A DNA stretch of 64,000 nucleotides from Acanthaster planci (Eukaryota; Echinodermata; Asteroidea; Valvatida; Acanthasteridae). Position numbers and translations under genes: made by a program. Of this stretch, positions 50,038 to 64,000 are shown one piece after another (the first letter of the stretch is position 1; each line of letters begins with the position of its first letter). The stretch is taken from contig NW_019091420.1 in the NCBI RefSeq assembly GCF_001949145.1, positions 978,429 through 1,042,428 on the forward strand, given 5' to 3'. The notes under the pieces were generated by a model. It was not told the DNA's origin and did no database searches. It worked only from the letters and a program-made list of their open reading frames with translations.

Positions 50038-51050
50038 AAAAGAAAAAGCATATGATTTTTGCAAGAATTCTGTTATTGAGCTACTGTATGTCTTGAAAAC
50101 TACAGATTGACCATTTTGGCAAGTAGAATTTCAAGTCATTACTTTGGCAACACCTGGCTCATTGGATGCACATTTGGCGTCTGCTTTGCTTTCTTGACCA
50201 GTGAGTTTTCATGACTTGTCAAAATGCACCCCAGTGGTGGTGGTGGTGGTGGTGGGGGGGGTATTGTCACTGCAGATGGAGGCGCCTTGGAATTACGTGT
50301 ACATGTAAGAATCCTGAGTAAAATACAACGGCCTTGTAATAAAGGAGTTTAGACTGCCAGGGGTGGAACATGGAATATCCACGGAACAGCAAGTTTTGGA
50401 GGGGCACCACAGCAGCATGGGGTCTATGGTACAGAAGATTTTCAGTCACATTATTTTGACGGTCAGCATTCAACCTACACTGATGTGCGTGGAAATGCAC
50501 GCCTTTGAAGTCTCAAATTGTGGTGTACATGAAATTGTCAATTAGAAAGACTGATTCGGAATGTACGTCTTCACTGACGTGGTACGCTTCCTAATTAATG
50601 ATTTGCCCTCGTGTTGGTGTCAAGCTCATAGACCAATCCTGTGACAAGAACCAGGAGCCATTACTGTGTGTCCCCACGCATATGCAGAAAAGAGATGCAC
50701 ATTGAACGCTTCCTGTATCAGTCAATGGGAGCACACGGCCAGCCAAAATCACGTGCTTGTCGAGCTTGGGAGTGCGTGAGTCCGAGTGACGGACACCGCA
50801 GTAGTGGCATCAGTTAACACCTTGATGGAATACTCGGGATTTCCTCAAAATCCTGAAATCAGGACCTCCTGATAGTACCACTTCGCTACGCGCATGGATT
50901 TATCTAAACCCAAGGGGCAAATACATCTTGCAATGTCCAGGCACTATCACACAGGGTCACTGTTTCATTTTGATAGCCACCAAGCTTACTGTTCCGACGC
51001 AGTGGAGAGCGTGATTACTTGCACACTTGTGCATCAACAACAAAATAAAT

Positions 51051-51776
51051 TCAGAGAACAGCCAACGAAATCGTAATTTTTGTACATGTATTTAATAAAT
51101 CTAGACAATACACATAGTACAACAAAATCGGGAGCATTAACCCAACTAATAACCAGCATATGTGACAATGACAAACATCAATTGAGACTGAAATGATCAA
51201 CAGAATTAGTGGCCTTTTAAAATGTATTACCGACGTTTGTCTGGATAAAGGTTTCGTTACTTGCACGTACATTAATGATATTGAAGATACATTTACATTT
51301 AATTCTTTTGCAACTTGGAACGAGCGCAGACATAAAACGATTAATGGTTTCCATTCCTGACCAAATCGGTAACGCCTGAAACACCTTACAGAAAAATGCG
51401 TCAGAATATATCCCCGACGTGACTTTCTCAATAGCACCCAGCAGCCATGGCCAGTTAAACATGCCAGCAGTGAGTTGAAAGAAACCGTATCCCCCCTAAA
51501 ATATGCCTTCTCGTTTATGTTTTTGGCAACGTAGGCCCCGAGTCTCTCTGGCAAATGTAGAAGCGACTCAACAGAAAAGAACCCATCAGGTTCTTGGTTA
51601 CAATTATAATTGCCGGTGAAGTTGATATTTAAGATGACAATCAAACAGCAGTCATATAAATCCATTGCTGTAATAGGTTTTTTTTCTTTAGCAAATTCTC
51701 TTACCGTAACAATACAAGTACAGCTTTGCGACACACTGCAACAGCTGCAACTTTTTTTAAGTTTCAACCCAAACAA
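51051..51776 (-). CDS. Orphan open reading frame, 241 codons, doubtful gene
   Basis: The frame is long for AT-rich DNA. It starts MFGLKLKKSCSCCSVSQSC, is rich in Leu, Cys, Ile and Val, and has a hydrophobic stretch near the C-terminus (ICWLLVGLMLPILLYYVYCL) that could be a membrane segment. I recognise no family and see no splice sites or promoter. It lies just past the likely EIF4A poly(A) signal (51782-51777, minus strand), on the same strand. It may be chance, a decayed mobile-element frame, or part of a longer EIF4A 3' UTR. Confidence 0.2.
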   Translation of the reverse strand: MFGLKLKKSCSCCSVSQSCTCIVTVREFAKEKKPITAMDLYDCCLIVILNINFTGNYNCNQEPDGFFSVESLLHLPERLGAYVAKNINEKAYFRGDTVSFNSLLACLTGHGCWVLLRKSRRGYILTHFSVRCFRRYRFGQEWKPLIVLCLRSFQVAKELNVNVSSISLMYVQVTKPLSRQTSVIHFKRPLILLIISVSIDVCHCHICWLLVGLMLPILLYYVYCLDLLNTCTKITISLAVL

Positions 51777-51782
51777 TTTATT
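51777..51782 (-). terminator. EIF4A: Candidate EIF4A poly(A) signal
   Basis: AATAAA on the minus strand, about 490 bases after the EIF4A stop codon. Confidence 0.4.
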
Positions 51783-52269
51783 TTTATAATATATATATTA
51801 ACAAAGTGCTCCAAAGGAAAATACTCTTTATGGTAACAACTACAGATACAACTACATCAGCTCACGGGTAATGCTCGCTTTAAATACTTAAAATATCAAT
51901 ATCCATAAGTTTTACAAGTAAACACTACTTGGCCCACAGAGGGTGGGCCCCCTTTTGTAAAGGGGGAAGAGAATGGGCCCCCTTGGAGTTAGCCTTGTCG
52001 AGCTTATCGCAGTCAGTGATTCAATCCAAACGGACGATCAACAAATCTCAGGTGCTTTATGGACCTGATATCTAAATGTCACACTGAAACCCCATAAAAA
52101 CAATAAACCCCAACTCGCTTTTTGGTCACTAAAGACTCGAATGGCTTTAGCTCAATTTTCGCAAGTAATACGCAGGTGTCGTCGCACGTCCGAGGAGGAT
52201 CCTGTCCGTAAGCAGAGGACCAATCAGGCACTGCGAATGGCGTCGCCACGGCGACTTGTCCACAGAGAA

Positions 52270-59350
<7,081 letters not shown>

Positions 59351-60810
59351 CTATAAAGTCAAGCAGACAGATGTTTTCAATCAGTAATGAATTTCTCACT
59401 GTCATCTTTAGAATTAAAAGTTCCATCATACCAAAAAGAAAAAGGGGAAAAAAATCCAGATCAGATTTTCGCTCACTGTGGTACATGTTTATCCGGAGCT
59501 GTAATGGAACCTGGTGCCCAGCAAACATTGATTAACAGCAACGGTCCTCAATTCTACAACAGGTGCAAGACTCCGGACTGTTGGGGATAAAAGATGTCAG
59601 TCATGTCTGCTCATGCAAACACAGATGCTCCGGTTGACAACTAACGCTCTCTCATTCACAAAATGACCAGAAGAAGACCGAGCCTTTCACATGCCAACAA
59701 AGAGAAAAGCTACACACGTACCCTATTTTGGCAGTTCACATCCTGTTTTGTAACACTACACAAAATGGGCAACAAACTATGCATGGATTTACAGCCTGCA
59801 CACATGATTAGAATCAGATAATTTACGACTCGAAGAAAGAGAGAAAAAATTGCCAAACCCATCTTTACAAAACTTGCTTTGATTTACAAACTAAAAAACA
59901 GCCAAAGCACACCACACTGAGAAACTGGAACTGTACGGCGTCCAAAATGAAGACAAATGCCGCAAAATGAGAAGCCATTACTGCGGGCCATCTTATTCAC
60001 ACACAGGTGGTACACATGCGTTACATTCCTGTCCTACCAATAAGGTGTCAGAATTTGCCGAAGTGCTCATGCGCACACGCTCGAGTTGAAACGTGCGGTG
60101 GGGGGGGGGAGGAGTAGGCGATGGCCACAAGGCAAGTGGCATCTCCTCAGATTTGTCTTTAGGACCGTACAGTTAAACATAGGCAAGCCAATAGATGGAG
60201 CCTGGCGGTTCAAATTAGTAAAGTGTAAGCTGAATCTAGCGTGCTCCACATATCCTTAAACCCTGGCGTCATTTCTTCATCAAATGTACCTAATGGTGGG
60301 GTCTGCAGCGGAAGAACTGTTTCTGGTTCCTGTGATCTCCTGCCCAAATAACTGACGTAATGCACAAGTTGGCCATATTGCACTGAAAGCAAGTTAACTT
60401 TTGTATTTTGGGAACTTAATTGTAAAAGTGAAAACCATGAAATAAGAGTTCACAACAGATTACTGTTATTTACAAGGACGAATAATTTAAATTTATTTAT
60501 CATTTCTAAATGCTTTAAAACCCTGACCCCGCCAGAAGCAGCACAGTGCATTAAGTGAAAAGGTCTGATGCACTTTGATGCCAAGCTCAGACAATGGAAG
60601 CTAGTCCCACTGAACAAAGCTACTGTTGGATCTTGTGGTGACTGGCAACCACTGACTCCCAAGGCTGTTCTGCCTTGGGGAGAGTCAACCTGATGGATCT
60701 TGTAACACTGGGCAAGCAAGCCGCACTGACGAATAATGCAGTCCGATGTGTCTGACAAGGTTTCTAACCAAATTAAGATGGAGGTTTAAAGCAACAATTC
60801 AACAAAAAGA

Positions 60811-60925
60811 CAGTGGCGCATGAAACCCAAATAGTCTGGCACCACCCCATTGGGTAGGTTACACTGAATACGATAGATTCGGGGAATATGATGAAAATTA
60901 GCTTCCTTGTGAACATGGTTTATTC
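60811..60925 (+). repeat. Interspersed repeat, partner of 31373-31490
   Basis: See the partner copy: shares AACCCAAATAGTCTGGCACC, ACCCCA, TTACACTGAATA and CTTGTGAACA. Confidence 0.55.
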
Positions 60926-61357
60926 GGTTTGCAAGTGTAAAGTCAATTCAGTTTAAACCACACCCACAGCATTTAGAGTTACTTGGACCACAGAATCGGA
61001 AGTTAAAGCACAACTTGTCTGTTCGAACAATGGAAATACTTTGTGGTGTGAGCGCGTGTACGACGAAGTCACTTACGAACCGGACTGTCAAAGCAGCCCT
61101 TCCCCCACAACGTAGGCCACTGAGAAGTTTTAGTTTCAAAACATTCCTTCAGTTTGTTGGTGGCTGCATGTACATGTAGATCAGATCGTGACACCCTTTC
61201 TGGTGAGGAGATAAATTGCTTGTCTGTCTCCTTTTTGAGCATGATTCAAATCTAGAATGGACTTTTCATTGTCCCTCGGTGATTCCTCTGCTTGACAATG
61301 TACATTATGTCAAGCAGGGTCCATACATGGAATTATTTCCCCTTTAATCCTAGCCCT

Positions 61358-61403
61358 CCTCAATCCTCCAAAATCCTTGGGGTGGGATTTTGGAGGATTG
61401 AGG
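61358..61403. repeat. Hairpin with 19-bp perfect stem
   Basis: CCTCAATCCTCCAAAATCC and its exact complement are separated by 8 bases. Partial copies of GGAGGATTGAGG follow at about 61576-61590, 61628-61650 and 61680-61702, so the word is locally repeated. Confidence 0.8.
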
Positions 61404-62029
61404 GTAATTGGCAAAGGTGCATGGGTGATTGCAAAGGATGCCATGAGTGAAGGTCGTGGGTTAGACCTTGCGTTGTTCTTGCTCAGTCAAGCATGAATTT
61501 AGCCCGATATTTCTTTTGAACCAACCGCACTGCTCAAGAATGTCGTTTGCACTGCCTCAACATAAGAGGAATTGCCAGAGGATTTTGAAGGATTCAGGCA
61601 GTAGGCACACCTCCAAATAACATTTCCAAGAAATTTTGGAGGATTGAGGCTGAATGGAACTTTATCATGTCGAAAATCTGAGGATTTGGGAGGATTGGGA
61701 ATGGTTCCTGATAAAAAGGACTAGGGTTAATCCTTGGATTTTACAAACTGTAGACTAATTCTGAACTGAACAGGAACTCTTGATTATAATCTAACTTGCA
61801 AGAAGCCCCACCCTTCATTCGATCATAAAGTTCCTGATCGTAACAGCTCCACCACTTTGCAGAGACCAGCAGGCTCATGAAACAAACATTTACAAACTAT
61901 GTAACATATATGTAGCTGCCACGCTCCATGGTGGTGAACTTGTGAGCTGGAGATCATCCAACACGGGTTGCAGTTTAAAAAATGGACAGAAACTGACAGC
62001 CGACAACCGATAGCACTGTTCGTAATGAT

Positions 62030-62212
62030 CTATCCAATCCCACTTGAGCAAAAAGTACCCTCCTCGATGGTCGAAAAGAGCTGTCGGTGGGGAGTGTTCA
62101 TTTTGTCGGTAGCAATGCGACCATAATGCGTGCATCTCACAGTCATTTGTGAACCAGCTAAGTGCAGTTCTCAACGAAGGAGTGCATGCTGCTGGGAAAA
62201 TCGCGCCTTCTC
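62030..62212 (-). repeat. Unnamed interspersed repeat, copy 3 of 3
   Basis: On the minus strand it reads TTTTCCCAGCAGCATGCACT, TGCACTTAGCTGGTTCACAA, GGTCGCATTGCTACCGACAA, AATGAACACTCCCCACCGAC, AGCTCTTTTCGACCATCGAG and GGTACTTTTTGCTCAAGTGG, matching copies at 15.8 and 48.7 kb. Confidence 0.6.
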
Positions 62213-64000
62213 CTGATCCGGCTCAGGGCAAATACGCCCCGGTGCACTGCGCAATGCAACAATATGCCACCTTCATGATCTTTTAGGTTGGGTTTCATGC
62301 AAGACAGCTCAACTTTGATTTACAATGTTAGTTAGGCTCCTACACATCAAAGTCAGTGTATCATATCTCTAGTTTGTGGAGTCTGACCGGCCGCCATCTT
62401 TTGTGTGGCCTCATACATTGCAAAAAAATTCCCTTTTCCCTTGAGAATCAAGAAGCAAATTCAATGTTTCTTTTACACAATGGCAAGTGCTAAGAGTCTC
62501 GGAAATGTGATAAAACCACTTTTAAATCTGTAGAGGGTATTTGCAGGTTGTTGACGCTTTGTTGACACAAAATAGCACGGCTGCACTTAGCTCAGATTGG
62601 ACGTTGTCTTCATTTCGTTACGACTGATGTCCAGGGTATAAAAGTTGTGTACACAACGACCACAAATTTGGTCCTAATTTGTTCTTGATTTCCCTTGTTG
62701 AAGAAACTAATTTTCACATTTGCAAGTTCTTTGTGGCTTTATCTATATGTCTGGGGGGGGTTTAGGAATTTCAGAAGGAACCAGGGACTGCAAAATCAAG
62801 GAAAATAAGTGAGAGACAACTTCACTTTTTTTAGACGCAATTCATCCGTTCTCGAGTCTAGTTGTAAAGTGCACGCACATTCACATTCAGGACAGAAAAA
62901 AATCCGAGTTGCATGCACGCACTAGGCGTGCGCAATTTCCATTGAAGGTCTGTTGCTCACCTGCTACACCGAGGACGTGACTGGTACCCACCTGCTGTCG
63001 AGCCGATATATAAAAATGCAGTTCCGTTCTTGTCGGATTGGGGGCTTCAGACTGACCAATTAACCCACTATTGGTTGCCCCTAAAATGTTCAGATTTTGT
63101 TCTGCTTTAAATTTCAGTTTATAAACATCATAAATTTGCGACACAGGCTGCTATTTTATAAGATCTCTCTTTGAAGTGTTTCACATGTTGAATTCGTTCG
63201 TAGAATTTTATTAGTTAAAGATGCATAAATACACAATAGTGTAGAGATCTGATTTTTATTAATATGAAACAGTAACTTATCTTGATAATTGAGGCATAAA
63301 AAGAGGATTTCATTGCGGGCATGATGATCGTGATGAACAGGCGAGAGTGATGCTATACTGATGGAGAACACAGTATGCGGAGGCAGTACTGGCGCGCACG
63401 TGCAGTAGGTAGCGATCACGCAAAAACCGTGCAGTTGATAAGCCTTTCATTTTTTTTATTCGTAAACTAAACATACAATAAGCAGACTGATTTGGTAAGT
63501 GACAGTGACGAGTTGGATTTTAGAGCAATGGACCGATAGCTAGACTGTGTCAACATTTTTAAACCTCAAAGTTGGTGATTTTTCGTTTTTAAATGCAGGC
63601 CCAAGAGACCATCATTGTTCACCGCTGATTTTGACTCTCATATCAGTCTAGTTTATTAAAAAAAAATTTATCTAGACAGTGCCTTCTGGAAAAGTTCGCC
63701 ATCTCTTCAAAACTGTGTTTGGTATAACTTTTAAAATGAAACAAATCAACAGATATTGGTAAATTGCTAGCAACAGAAATGTGCCAAAGCCTTGCTGGAC
63801 AATACCCTCTCCCCTCGACACGGAACTGCCGGGTCCCTTAACTTCTATCAAATTTTGTGGACACCTTTCGTTTGTCTTTAAGTCCACTTGTTAACACATA
63901 ATACATGCTAAAAAATGGCCAGGATTTGTACAAATCATGAATTTTAACTATCCCGTATTGGCCGCAGCAGACTCGGCTTGCATGCAAGTAACTAGGCCAA
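62213..64000. other. Right-end intergenic DNA, no gene seen
   Basis: AT-rich sequence with poly-G and poly-A runs. No exon could be supported on either strand. The EIF4A promoter may lie here or between 59.4 and 62 kb. Confidence 0.4.

Larger units (their letters stand above)
49127..52269. other. Convergent 3' region between RFC4 and EIF4A
   Basis: Expected 3' UTRs of both genes. It includes a GGT repeat with a poly-G run at about 50235-50262 and an unusually long open frame on the minus strand (51051-51776, listed separately). No further gene was recognised. Confidence 0.5.
59351..62025. other. Upstream part of EIF4A; first exon expected, not identified
   Basis: The exon at 59350 begins with one base that completes a codon, so a start exon ending in phase 2 must lie at higher coordinates. 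A small segment 61121-61072 has an acceptor (ACTTCTCAG) and a strong donor (C|GTAAGT) and could be a non-coding 5' exon, but it has no ATG. Repeats at 60811-60925 and 61358-61403 are listed separately. Confidence 0.4.

Noticed and set aside
60210-60392. Minus-strand stretch with a MANLCITSV-like start, considered as the first EIF4A exon
   Set aside because: The ATG frame meets a stop (CAT TAG) before the possible donor and the phase does not fit the exon at 59350.

Overview
The window is a piece of a metazoan nuclear genome: split genes with GT-AG introns, AT-rich introns, SINE/LINE fragments, MITEs and two assembly gaps (33829-34562 and 46896-47051). Gene content and the RFC4/EIF4A neighbourhood suggest a deuterostome. 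Frequent TAGGCCTA and GTACATGTAC words fit a marine invertebrate, most likely an echinoderm or another ambulacrarian. That species guess is inference from sequence style, not a database match. All gene models below were built by hand from splice-site phase and protein similarity.

Layout. (1) 1-6355, minus strand: 5' part of a gene for a very acidic Glu-rich protein. It has four phase-matched exons and runs off the left edge inside 14-residue tandem repeats. Its long first intron holds two large foldback repeats. (2) 10216-11018, minus: a possible two-exon gene for a small secreted peptide precursor. (3) 13295-21366, plus: a complete six-exon gene for a 352-residue protein made of a signal peptide, one LRP-type YWTD beta-propeller and a hydrophobic C-terminal tail like a GPI signal. 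(4) 31951-33521, plus: a class A peptide-type GPCR, complete except for its first exon. (5) 41243-49126, plus: complete ten-exon RFC4, the clamp-loader subunit, with a probable E2F-controlled promoter near 38.85 kb. (6) 52270-59350, minus: an EIF4A translation-initiation helicase, nearly complete, facing RFC4 tail to tail.

The clearest non-coding discovery is two near-identical H/ACA snoRNAs of the U17/E1/snR30 (SNORA73) family inside two EIF4A introns, on the host sense strand. They carry the H box, an ACA or ATA box, and both snR30 signature motifs. A pre-rRNA-processing snoRNA hosted in a translation-factor gene fits the usual logic of snoRNA host genes, and vertebrate EIF4A2 hosts other snoRNAs. 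The convergent RFC4-EIF4A2 pair is also the human arrangement, so this looks like conserved microsynteny.

The remainder is intergenic or intronic DNA rich in non-autonomous mobile elements: hAT-like MITEs with 8-bp target duplications, a Tc1/mariner-like MITE, tRNA-derived SINEs, a LINE 3' end, several inverted repeats and an unnamed three-copy interspersed repeat.
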